Shown here one piece after another: positions 1 to 11,000 of a stretch of 27,339 nt of DNA (position 1 is the stretch's first letter; every line of letters begins with the position of its first letter). The position numbers and the translations under genes were made by a program. Source of the DNA: Ectocarpus siliculosus (Eukaryota > Sar > Phaeophyceae > Ectocarpales > Ectocarpaceae). Where the stretch lies: positions 2,042,019 through 2,069,357 of the forward strand of contig FN649749.1 in the NCBI GenBank assembly GCA_000310025.1. Direction: 5' to 3'. Under the pieces are notes generated by a model. It was given only the letters and a program-made list of their open reading frames with translations. It ran no database searches and had not been told where the DNA came from.

Positions 1-350
1 CTATGATTGTTATTGTCATGTTTCGGTGGTCAAGAGACACCGTTCTCGCTTTTTTTTGGCCTGGAGGGCCGCTATGTTCCTTTTTGTGGTGTTTCGGTGG
101 GCAAGAAACACCGTTCTTGCTATTGGTTTTGGCTTGGAGGGCCGCCATCTTTGTTTTTGTTATATTTTCGGTGGTCAAGACACGCCATTCGTGCTGTTGC
201 GTTTGGCTTGGAGGGCCGCTATATTTTTCTTTGATGTGTTTTCGGTGGAAAATACACGAGACAAAATTCTTGTTATATATTTGTTTTTGGTGTGTTTTGT
301 TGGTGGACACGAGAGACGATTCATTTTGCATTTTCGGCGGGAGAGGGGCG
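1..350. repeat. Degenerate minisatellite, about 73-bp unit
   Basis: Successive units begin with the same TTTCGGTGG block at about 21, 92, 166 and 240, giving a spacing of 71-74 bp. Each of the first three carries a later block close to GGAGGGCCGC. The fourth unit is more diverged and breaks up after about 350. Reading frames here are open only because the unit is T-rich and repetitive; none resembles a known protein. Confidence 0.8.
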
Positions 351-1365
351 TTATCTTTGTACTGTTGTTGTCGAATTGTTTTCTTTCGTGTAGAGTACGA
401 GCAGCGTTCTTGCCGTGAAGCTACCAAGAACAGTGGGGGGGGGGAAGTTGTGCCATGATCCTCGTAGCAGCACGAGAAAAAAAATTTCATACAAGTACGT
501 TTAGGAATAATAACGACTCCGGTTACTGGGAAGGGTCGTGGGTGCAAGACCCATCGTTTTCCTCTGGGTGTGGTTCCTTGTGATCCACGACACGAGGGGC
601 TGTGTGAAATCCACAAAAACAATGAGGGTGTTTTTGGTTTTCATTGAATGTGGTTTGGTATGTGTATGCAACTGCTGTTGTGACATTTGTTCCCACTTTT
701 TCGTGGCGGGGCTGAATTCTACCGAACTACTTGGTTGCATTTCCGGGGGAAGCCAGTTATACTTGCATTTGTTACGCAACCCCCCGTTCTTCAATCTGCA
801 TCATCAACGCAACCCAACCCAATTCCTGTCACCTCCGGTAGTCATGGCAGCAACCGCTTTTCACCGACAGCGGCGTGGGCGTGGCTGCGAGGGTCAGCCG
901 GCTTCAGGATGTCCACCTGTTGGTCAAAAAACAGATCATACGGGTCCATCGTGATTCATGCCTGCCTTGTAAATCACGGCACGACGACCGCAATGACTTC
1001 TTATTTGTTAGAAACTGCAACACAACTATACTGCTGTGATTCGTCTCTATCCATAAGACAATAGTTCCTGTAAGAGACCGATACGGTCTCTAGAGGTCTC
1101 ACCGAACGATAAAAAAAAAGGTGAATGAATGTATTTTTGAAAAAACAATGGTCACTTTTTCAGTCCAAAGGCCTGAACCACGCACTTTTTCAGCCAAACG
1201 CCCGAGAAGCGAGAAATCACCCCATCGGCCGTCTTGCACTACTCTACAAGCCCTCCGCAAGTTTCAGCTTGATTGGTGCCTTCTGTGTTGACGGTTGGCT
1301 GTGTCGGTAACCGGCACTCTCAAGCACGAAACGACCATGCAGCAGGTGCTGCCGACACCAAATTG
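351..1365. other. No gene recognised
   Basis: No frame on either strand shows protein-like composition or a recognisable motif. A short perfect hairpin lies at 1074-1090 (7-bp arms GAGACCG and CGGTCTC with a 3-nt loop). A run of 9 G ends near 447. I see nothing else of note. Confidence 0.5.
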
Positions 1366-2365
1366 CTCCGATCTCGATCGATTTGTGCCTAAATGTTGCC
1401 TATCCTCCACCGAATTGAAGCCCCGTCCAATCTACAGCTGGATTGACAAGTCCCCCGACGCTGGAATAGCTGTTTGCCTACCAATAATGCCTGCTAACGA
1501 AAGGTTCGGGCCACACCGCTGCAACCTCACGACGAGCAGGTATGTTTCCGAAAAACGACGGTTTCAAATTATTTTACGCGCGAGCGCAAAATGTTGTGGA
1601 ACAAATACATCACAAATTCGTTGTAGTTTATCCTGATCTGGACACGTGTGCCCCGCGAGAGACTATTCGCCGCGTTTCGAGGGAAACATTATTTGTTCTC
1701 GTACATACGCGGGCGCATAGAGGGATGGAAGCAGCGATTTGTGCAGGTGTGCTTGTGTTATCTCTCTTCCCGAACAATTTTGCACCCTGGATACGTGCGA
1801 AGACATGGTACACACGCGATCTATCAGTCCAAGGCATGCGGGTTGTCACAGCTGTGTTATCCTGTTTGTAACCTCTTGTTCCACCGCATTTTTCACGCAC
1901 ACCAACAACTTAAAAACTTGATGAATGATGACCGCTCTTTTTTTCGTCGGAACACGTCCATCCATGCTTCTATTGTACAATAACTCCGATCTCGACCAAT
2001 TCGCGCGTGCGGAAGTTGCCTCCATCCCCGCGATTACCCTGCCAACGATAGACTCGCGGAAGTTTTTCGTCGCAAAACGGCGGTTTCAAAATATTGTAAG
2101 CGCGCGCGCAAAATGTAGTGGATTTCGTTCTCGTCGGAGCGCCACGTGTGAGTGCCCCGCGATAGACAATTCGCCGCGTTCCGAGGGAAACATTTGCTCT
2201 TGTACATACGCGCGCGCATAGAGGGATAGAAGCAGCGATTTGTGCAGGCGTGCTTGTGTATCTCTCTTCCCGAACAATCTTGCACTCTGGATACGTGCGA
2301 AAACACGGTATATACACGCGATCCCTCAATTCAGGCATGCGGGTTGTCACAGCTGTTGTTCTCCA
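1366..2365. repeat. Direct duplication of a block of about 400-500 bp
   Basis: Copy 1 (about 1366-1865) and copy 2 (about 1984-2365) share long near-identical stretches. The block starting CATAGAGGGAT occurs at 1716 and 2217, and both copies continue through GAAGCAGCGATTTGTGCAGG, a TCTCTCTTCCCGAACAAT block and GGCATGCGGGTTGTCACAGC. Offsets shift from about 618 to 501 along the block, so the copies differ by indels. No coding signal or terminal repeat was recognised. The family is unknown. Confidence 0.8.
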
Positions 2366-2375
2366 ATTTCGCAAC

Positions 2376-3220
2376 AACCCAATTCGCGTAGTTTTTTTTT
2401 TTTCCTAATATGACACAACGAAACCATCTCTACCATAGAAAAGAGTCTGAGACAGATTAGCAATGGATTCATAGCGTCAGAAAGTACCTGTATGTCTACG
2501 ATTTCCCAGACAGCACATAGGGACATCTCCCCTGCTGAGCACGCAGCACAGAAAATCTTATCCTCGTCTGTTCCCTCTACATGACTGAGTATTTTAATAC
2601 TTACGCTTTCTTCTCGCCCAAACCGTCGTCGTAAGGATGCAACAATATCACACTACTACTTTTTTGTGTGAATCTTCATCTTTTCACTGCTCTCTGAACC
2701 ACCTATAAAAAAAAACGAAAATCTCTCAGAGGACCTGCACGTTTGCCCGAAGCAAGCTGCGATACCAATCCAGAACATATTTGCAACGAACGTAGAGCGC
2801 TATTGTGACCTACCTGTTATTCTATTGATCTCTGAGCAGCATAGAAGTATGGTGTTACCTCCCGTGTGGGTTTCCGGCTCTACACAAGACCCTTTGGTGG
2901 CCATCTTGTGTAGCGGAAAATATGTGCTGGGATCGGGTAGATGTTGGGAAAAGTAGTTGGTGTTCGAGTTGTGTGTCCTGTGATCTATGTGGAGCCCTTG
3001 GGGTAAACAAATCACGTATGCATGGGTGAGGTTTGCTTCTATTGGTATGTTGCGTGGAGAACCGCCAGTATAAGGCTGGTATATACCAAAGGTGTGAGTT
3101 GTGGGTCATGTGCATGGTACTACAGAGGTGGACAGGCGAGGTTGGGTTACCGTAATAGGCGGGGAGGTGCCATTGGGTGCGATCGTTTTTGTAAATGTTT
3201 TTCCTCGAGTTGTTTCGGAT
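2376..3220. other. No gene recognised
   Basis: AT-rich first half, then mixed sequence. A 184-codon open frame on the minus strand (2855-3409) has no recognisable motif and a biased, unnatural composition, so I do not call it. Nothing else is supported. Confidence 0.5.
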
Positions 3221-3224
3221 CCAG

Positions 3225-4030
3225 ATGCGATCTCTCCAACCGATGCCATCTCTCCGACGCCGGTGAGGAATTTCAATAAAAATCATTTCGGATAGGTTTT
3301 TCAAGGCACCCCGGTGTGATCTCTCCGACCGGTGAGCGCAAAGAAAAAAACACCGCGGGCCTAGTGGTGCTCGGCGGTGTTGTAACCACGCTCCTTGGTG
3401 CCGACTCACCGGCCGGTGTCATCTCTGTGCCTCGGAGTATTTGGTTCCAGTGTATCTACAGCCAGACGTGTGGGGGTACAAGGTACCGTTGTTGCTGGCT
3501 GGCAGCACACCGGTAAACGGCAACGCAGGCTGGCTCGTCGCAGCTTTCCGTGCAGCGAGTGGTCATGGGTTTGAATGCGAGCTTGGCTATGGCGTGACAA
3601 GGACAACAAACGATGTGAATCTGGGGCACCGGTACTTCAGGTATCAGCTTTGTCTCCTGCTTTCGCTGCGGTCTTCCTCTACGAACAACAGTACGCATCA
3701 GTGCATTAGGATCGGTGCGAAACGTGTGGTAGGCTGCAGCTTGGATGGTGTGCACGGTTGGCAACTTCCATTAGGCATAATTGAAAACAACTGACACCCA
3801 GCGTGAACCACGACCGTACATATATTACAGAAAGGAATGGCCCTCCGCTGACATCATCCTCACATGCAAAAGTTACCCTCGTGTACCTCTTTCAGGTAGC
3901 CCAAGAGCTCAATCTTTGGGGTCGGCGAGATCTCAACGACCCCGGTGCGGAAATCGAATTCAATCACTCCGTCCTTGTTTTTATTTGCGCACCCCGGTGT
4001 CATCTTCCTGACCGGTGCCATCTCTACACC
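3225..4030. repeat. Scattered copies of a short CCGGTG-type repeat
   Basis: Variants of an approximately 28-nt block (CCCCGGTGT, then ATCTCTCCGAC, then CGGTG) occur near 3225-3270, 3308-3335, 3404-3432 and 3988-4024. Each copy has CCGGTG at one or both ends with CATCTC or GATCTC inside, so copies can fold on themselves. This may be a small dispersed element or debris of one. No gene was recognised in the same interval. Confidence 0.5.
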
Positions 4031-4608
4031 CTTAGCAGCTAAAGAAGCCTGGCACTGCTGCACACATCTGTGTTCTTTTGTTCGTGTTTTCCGTTGGTGC
4101 GGTAAAAACCATTCACATCCCCCCTGCCCTGCTCCCGTGCTGATGGTGCCTGGTTTTAGCGTCGTTGTTGTTGCATATAACGTAGACGAGCGTCAGCAGG
4201 CGAGCGTTGGCGGGTGTAGACTACTGCAGCAGCAGCGTGGCGTGGGCGCACGTTTGCATGAGTTTGGTCAACTTGTGTGTTGGAGGCCACCTACTTGAGC
4301 ACATACACACAGCTTGCTGTGCGCTGTGAGTGAGTATCGAAGTGCGTCGGTACCTGAGATGTTGGGGATGAAGTCCTTAGTCCAGCGCCAGTCAGTCGCA
4401 CGTGATCATCAGTAGAAGGAGGCAGAAGCAGCCCGCCTGTCTGGTCTTCTCCTTTCCGCGATCTCGTTATGCCTGTATGACACACACCAGCAGGCCAGCA
4501 GGTCTCTGATGGTGGCCCCGTGCCCCGTGGCTCCGTGACTCCGCGAGGACGTTTTTTTTTGGTCTTGCTCTCGTACCGATAGAACCGGTTCCGCTGGTAA
4601 AAATCTGT

Positions 4609-4636
4609 TCGAAGTTCGAAGGTTCGAAGTTCGAAA
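4609..4636. repeat. Short palindromic TTCGAA tandem repeat
   Basis: The sequence repeats TTCGAAGTTCGAA and TTCGAAGG units, each TTCGAA being self-complementary. It is followed by a CCTCAC/CACCG repetitive stretch to about 4680. No tRNA T-arm context was found around it. Confidence 0.6.
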
Positions 4637-4901
4637 AGCCTCACGCCTCACGCTACCTCACCGTGGCACCGAAGCACCGCCAAGCCGCCATACAGTAGCA
4701 CCACCGATTAATCGGTCTGGGAGTCCTGACCTTTAACAGCAACAAGTGCAACCCATGCCACTGGCTGCCTTAGACCACCCGCAGTTCGAGGAGCCGGAAC
4801 TCGTGGCGGCGGGAGTGCCAATATATCGCAAGTTTGGTTTGAACCGAAATAACGGAGGTTCTGAGTTCTGAGCCCCAAAGTTCTGGCCTTGTTCGTATGC
4901 C

Positions 4902-5230
4902 ATGGCTCACGGCCTCAGCAACGTATCTGAGCGTACCAACGGGCCCGTCGCTTTGCGCCATGATGTCCGCTCCTGATACCGCATGTCTGGTCTGGGCTCT
5001 GAAAGCCGGAAGGCCGTGCTCGAATTCGAGATCCTGCGTAAGAATGTTGAAACGTTGGGCTCTGGGCATGCTCGTGCAGCTCGGCCTGTTGCAGAATTTC
5101 ATGACAAGATTATTGAGGGGAAGGAAGTTCTACAGTAGATGGTGGCATGCCATGATGGATGGAAGTTCATGCTTTGAAGTATCGAGCAGTTACGCTTAGT
5201 AGGAAGCCGTCTAACGCACGGTGTTGGAGG
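4902..5230 (+). pseudogene. Possible decayed coding fragment, unknown protein
   Basis: The frame starting at ATG 4902 reads like protein for about 24 codons, then TGA. It is followed by about 53 protein-like codons (including KAVLEFEILRKNVETLG and EFHDKIIEGKEVLQ), a TAG, 14 codons, a TGA, and more open sequence to another TAG. The charged, helix-like composition differs from surrounding frames. The stops are TGA or TAG. I do not recognise the family. It could be a transposon-derived or host pseudogene, or a chance open frame; a 110-codon frame also exists on the opposite strand. Confidence 0.25.
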
Positions 5231-6045
5231 GTAGGTGCCAATCACCCGAAGCTGAATATGAGCTCCTCCCGGCTGAAACGGTGACTTGACAGGCACGTGA
5301 GTTGGCGTTTTCCGTGCCCGCTCTTCTTGTACTGCCCACCTAGTCCAACGATAGTATTCAACGCTACAGGTGATTTACGAGTGTAAATTATTGAGGTCGG
5401 GAAATTTGTTTTTGGACATACTTGCCTTGTTTTGGAAGTAGATGCTGTTTGGAAAAGTGGCCGGTTCTCTCGGCACATCTATCAAGCGTGACTCCCTCTC
5501 GGACGGACGGTTTCAAGTGCCCATGGGACTTCTCCCCCCTCCCACCTCCATGTCTACAGAATGAATGGCCAGGGAAAAAGTCCTTGCAGGGGGAATCCCT
5601 TGTCCTTGATGACATGTCTATCCTGGATGAAGTTTTGCTGCCCACCACACACCTTCCCCTTTCTTTGTGGGTGTACGTCATTTCACGACGTCTCCAACAG
5701 TCGTTGCCAGGGTTTGATGCATCCAGCACAATGGCTACCGATACGTCCTGCACGAGTCTGCACTGTTCCAGAGCAACTGATACCGCTTTCGAGCGCGTCG
5801 TGCCACGAAGGGACGATGTCGTGAAATGTAGGGGATCGCCTCGACCTGACTAGGCATCGTATGCTTCCACGCCGACAGGAATGGATGCACTTGTCTCGTA
5901 TGGATGATAAAATTACCTATCCGCGTAGTAACCGTCTTCCCAACCATACCCTTTCCGGTTCTACCTTGCCGAAAGCAGGGCCCGTACAAACGGACAGCGT
6001 GCGTCGAGAGCTTTCATAGCAGACTACTTCATCACGAGTCACACT
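5231..6045. other. No gene recognised
   Basis: Overlapping open frames of about 120-143 codons exist on both strands around 5388-5853. None shows a known motif, conserved domain or plausible splice structure. It may be non-coding or the edge of a gene whose other exons are not recognisable. Confidence 0.4.
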
Positions 6046-6049
6046 TGGT

Positions 6050-6180
6050 AAGGAGGCCGGCCACACGACTTCGTTCAAGGATTGGTCAAAACCAACCCCG
6101 ATTGATAACTCCTGCAGGGAGGCCGGCCACACGACCTGTGCGATGGGCTGAATGATTTCGTCCCCAACTGATAGCTGCTG
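6050..6180. repeat. Two-copy tandem duplication of about 66 bp
   Basis: GGAGGCCGGCCACACGAC occurs at about 6052 and 6118. Each copy is followed at a similar distance by an AACT(C/G)-type block and CTGCAGG. The 3' halves have diverged. GGCCGGCC within it is palindromic. Confidence 0.75.
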
Positions 6181-7163
6181 CAGGAAAACAGAGTGAACAG
6201 AGCGGTGCTACGGGTGGTCCGCCCGCTCTACTGCAAGCACCCACGCTAGCAAGTGGCAGTGGCAGTGAAAGATGTGTGACCCATCCCAGTGTTCTGAATG
6301 CTGGAGATATCAAATCGTGTGTACGTAGTGAGAAACAAAATAGAAAAATCAGCATACAGGCAACCGAGGGTGGGATGGATGGATGGGTGCGCATTAAAAC
6401 CAATGTCAAACATGCGAACGGCTGCCGGGCAGTCCGCCGGAGATAGATGTGCAGGCAGGGGGGGAGGAGAACGTGTGGCTGATTTTCACTCGGTGGAATT
6501 ATGCCTACCTCTTGCGACCAGCGGGGGGGTGATCGGTTTCGTTTGTGATTGATTTCGCTCACGACGGCGAGGACGATGGAGAGAGCAGGAATGGCGTGGG
6601 AATGCCGAGGTGGGGGGAAGGAGGGCCCGACAACAATTTGGGCGGCGGGATTCCCGCGCGCACCGACAATCAATCATCACTCGTCGGGAAACTGCTCGCT
6701 GGAACTCGTGGTACGGGAGTCTTCCTTGAACACGCGGCGAATGTCCACAGCCGTGGCGGGGAGGTGTGGGGAGGATCAAGATGATGAAAGATGTAGGGAA
6801 GGTAGGAGAGGGAAGATCTCAAGTGTGGTTTGGTGCGGGTGTGATGTGAGAAAGGGGGGAAGATTAATTCTCGGCGGAGTTAGATGAGTTAACCGTCAAA
6901 CTATTGTCTGCCCATATATATGATGTGTCAACTGTCAAATGTACGTAGGAAAAGCTCCGGTCGGCTCAGCGGTGGTCGCATGGGTAGGGACGGCAGCTGC
7001 GACCTGTATCGTATTTTGGTACAATCATCGCACAGGTCTTGGGGGGTGCTGCAATACCTCGTGGAGCGTCTAATGCCCGACAGAGGACCAGGACAAACGA
7101 CGAATCGACGGATCGACGGATCGACGACAGAAGAATCCACATGATACTCTGTGCCTCTCCGCG

Positions 7164-7196
<33 letters not shown>

Positions 7197-8024
7197 GCTG
7201 CTGCGACTAGCCGGGGAATCGTCACTTCCGAGGCACGTGAAACACAGAAGGGTCGTACAACAACGTTTAAGAAACAAGGAGGACGACTCATCCCTCAAGC
7301 ACGGAACCAAAGGATGAAACATCAACAAACTCGTACGTACTACTGCCGTAGAATCTTTAGTCACCACCAGTCGCGAACACCAAGCCCCATCGCCAGATGG
7401 TGGGCTCTGGTTGTTGCTGGATCTGGTAGTGCCTTTGTCACGACGTGACAACACACAATCTGCGCCCCGGCTGCTTGCTACCCACCCGCCCGTGCTCAAA
7501 AGACGCGGGACAGCACATCGGTGGTCCCGAATACCGCGGTCCCGAGTCCCGATAAACCGCTGTAAACATCGCTTGTCGCGGGACTGGGCTACTATACTGA
7601 AAGCTTTATACTCCCCAACACTCAATAGTGCGGTGCCCCGATATACCGCGGTGATTGTTGTTTGCCACTACATTGTCAATCTAGAAACGAAAGCGGGAAC
7701 ATCGAGGGACCGTGGCGACGGCGTTCTCAAACCTGCCTCGAACCGACTGCCCCACCACACAACCGAAAACTCGACACATTTCTTCGCCTGGGAAAACGCA
7801 ATTAACCTCCAGCTCTCCTCCGACTACACAGCACCGCTTCGCCCGCCCCATCCCACCCCGCATTCCGAAACGGTGACAAGCCAACACTACAGTCCTCGGG
7901 TGCCCGTGACAAGGCCTGCCAAATCTCCTGGCGACACTGGGCGGCCATATACAGAGCCGGCCCACTACGGATATACTCTGGAGAATATGAAGCACGAAGC
8001 ATGTGTTCCCCCCAACATGCTATC
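6181..8024. other. No gene recognised; CTG microsatellite inside
   Basis: A (CTG)n tract at about 7164-7203 makes Leu, Ala or Ser runs in different frames and explains the long open frames around it. A run resembling ATACCGCGGT recurs near 7530 and 7640 in a GC-rich area. The last part is the 3' flank of the minus-strand CDC37 gene. I see no exon of an independent gene. Confidence 0.45.
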
Positions 8025-8030
8025 TTTATT
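8025..8030 (-). terminator. Candidate poly(A) signal of CDC37
   Basis: On the minus strand the hexamer AATAAA lies about 27 nt beyond the CDC37 stop codon (TGA at 8057-8059). The spacing would imply a very short 3' UTR. Canonical poly(A) hexamers are not universal in algae, so this is tentative. Confidence 0.35.
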
Positions 8031-8056
8031 TTTTGGTCTTCAAGGCATGGCGATCA

Positions 8057-11000
8057 TCACGCCTCCTCGCTGCTCCCGACCCCGGTCGGGCTGGGCGGGC
8101 TCGCCGGGACCTTCGTCCCCGGCGCTTCTCCGGTCACCTCCCCCACCGCCTGCCCGGCCGCCTCTTCCTCCTCCTCCTCGTCGTTGTCATTTTCTTCGTC
8201 TTCGACCCTCGTACTCCCTCCGGCCCCGGGCACCCACAGGCCGGAGTCCACGACGCGCTTCATGTGGTATCTTTCGGGGAGAAAGAACGGGTTTCGTCGC
8301 GTAGGCGTAAGGGGTGAGTGAGAACCGTTCGTACAGGTGATAGATGAGAGAAAAATTGTACCATAGGCGCTGTACTTCTGGGGACATCGGGGGTCCGCGG
8401 GGAAATAACTCAAAGGACTCCGTAATTAGTTCATGGGTACTGCTGTCATCTGGGGGGCCTGGGGGCAACTGAGGAGCAAGAGCTACAAAAAAAAAGCGAC
8501 AAGGGGAAGCCGTTCTTTCGGGACGCAAAACAATACAGTAGCCGGGGTAACGCACAGAAAGCGTTCGCAACACAGCGTGAGAGAGCACGACCGCGGTTGG
8601 TCGAGCTAAACCAAGCACCTTCGTCAGCAACCCCCCAACACGCAAGTATCTCGTCGCTTTTCGCTCCTCGTCCGCCAATCCTACAGACACTCTATTGTGT
8701 AGTTTTCGTCGCGGGCCCAAGGTATCATGGCGGCTCTCACTTTCGCTCCTCGTCCGTCAGTTCCAAGAGCGCCTCCTGGAGCATCGGGGTATCCTTCTGG
8801 TCGAAGGCGATCTGCATCTTCTCCGGCAGGGTGGGGAACACTTCCAAGGGGTCTAGCCCACCGGGACCCATGCGCTCCTGCGAACCAAAACGTAGGGGGT
8901 GGGGGGGGGGGGGGGGTACACATAGTCGTGCATGCCGTAGTCGTTAGACCATTGACCTCGCATCCCTACAAAGCCGGGACGGAGCACGCCGGGTTCTCAC
9001 CGGACCAGGCTCTCACATCACCAAGCGCGAAGCGCCGTGAGGTATTCGGCGAGTCGCATGAAGGGTGAGCTGCATCCTGCTATAATAAGGGTGTTCGGCA
9101 TCTTATGCTTACTTCCTTGCGTACGGATGACAGCTGCGTATGACTTATTTTATTTTCTGGTGCTTTCACTTCCAGAGACAGAGTTATAAGCATGTGTAAC
9201 TGCCTCGAGGATGCTTGACCATTTTAACACAACGTGGTGCGATCATCCCCCTTGCGCGGAGTGAGGGTTCTCGACCCCGCACAACATGATCTACTCGACC
9301 ACCATCATGGTCACCGCAAAAAAAAACAGAGGTAAAAATAAAAACGGTAACCTGGTTGCCGAGTTCACGAAGTGAATTGGCTTGTTTTACAACGTCGTTG
9401 CCAAGCGACGAAAACCCAACCCCGATGGCAAACACCGGGGGGGGGAGGGGGGTTACTCGTTTTTTCTTTGCCCTGGGAAATTTGATCATCTTTCCACACG
9501 TGATCGTGTGCCATGCGTCCGGTTCGACGCAGACTGAGGGTTGGGGTATTCACGAGACCAAATAATGGAATACTGATCACGGTACGTAGGTGGTGAACAT
9601 TGGTCGCAGCCACAGCGTGCAACGGCGGAGAAATCGCCGAGCAAAAAAGCAGGGGGCGGGGGGGCTGCTGGGAGAGGGGGGGCACGCACACGCACCCGAG
9701 CACGCACGCATTCGACATCGAAGAATGTCATCTTGTGTTGTAACTGTCTGGAAAATACAGACGCACACGCACGGGACACTGCCAACCAACTCTCGGTGCC
9801 CAGAACACATGTTCGCATTTTTTCATCCCGCTAGGAGACTGACGTATTTTCATTGGCCAGCCGGTTAGCGCGGTCGATGGTAACAACAAAGACACCCGAA
9901 TACACACGCACCTCTTTCGTGAGCTCGATGGTCTCGTGGTCCAACCCCTCCGCCTCTTCCGCTTCCATCTCCTTACGCTTCTCTACCGCTCGGTTTTGGA
10001 CCTGTTGGATGCATTCGTAACATCGGCGACATCCGGGTTGAGGCGCGTGAACTCCTGGCAGAAAACAAAAAACAAGCTTGACACAGCGAACCTGGATCTA
10101 CACAGGCACAAAATGCCGCGGTTTTATCAGGTTCTATCGGGGGGTCCGAAGCAAAAAGAGGCGTTCTCAACTCTGGCGAAAAAAGGCCGAGATTAGATGC
10201 TCCGCAGATGAGAAGAAACACGTATGATCATTGGATGCTGCGTATGTAAGAAGGAAATTATTAAGTACTTCCAAAGTTTGATTGTTGACGGGAGCACACT
10301 CTCTACTTAGGCGGCACCAGAACAACCCAAGGGCGGGGCTATACCCATTCACCATAATCAATTTCATCGACATGGTCACCGTCATCGGCATCATGGTTAT
10401 TTATCATCATCATTAGCATCGCCATGGTCATCATCATCAACAACGTCGTTAACATCATGGTAGTGGTGCGTCATCATCGACAACACCGACAAGGTCATCA
10501 CCACCAACAACACGCTCCTAATTGTCGCCCTTGCCCACGAGAAACACGCTAAATAGCTACAGCAAGACCACCAACCTTGGCCACAAAGTCGTTGACACCG
10601 TCCCTGAATCTCTGGGAGTGCTCCGCTTCCTAGAAAACAAGCAGGAAGCACAACATGCCAAGGAAGGGAGAAGCAGCACATACGAACAAGCATAAAGACA
10701 CGCGGCGGACGAACCCCCTTCGGTCAACTTCGAGCGGTGTTCACCGTGTCGAAAATCGAGTGTGAAGAACCAACACCTATCCTGTGCCTGTTATTTCAGA
10801 ATGAAAAAAACTCGTCATCCTCGCAAAAAAAAAAAAAAAAACTGCTCCCTCACACACACGAAACCTGTGTTTTCCAACGTTTTCGGGTCAACAAGCACTG
10901 CAAATGCTCGTGAGGAGTGCACTATAATAGCCAGGACGTCTCCCTTCTGGGCTACTTCCAGGGGAAGCTTGTATTTATGTAGGGATATGCAGGCTAGGAT

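Noticed and set aside
2855-3409. 184-codon minus-strand frame
   Set aside because: Unusual His/Arg/Ser composition, no motif, and it overlaps the CCGGTG repeats.
4609-4636. TTCGAA repeats resembling a tRNA T-arm
   Set aside because: No acceptor stem, D-arm or anticodon arm could be placed around them.
7141-7317. Short plus-strand frame starting MILCASPRLLLL that looks like a signal peptide
   Set aside because: The Leu run is entirely due to the CTG repeat, and the remainder is short and featureless.
6966-7625. 219-codon minus-strand frame with a Ser run
   Set aside because: The Ser run is the CTG microsatellite. There is no recognisable domain, start context or splice partner.
7411-8304. 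297-codon open frame on the plus strand
   Set aside because: It runs antisense through the last exon of CDC37, and its GC-rich, Pro/Arg/Ser-rich end is the complement of the acidic CDC37 tail. No motif of its own.
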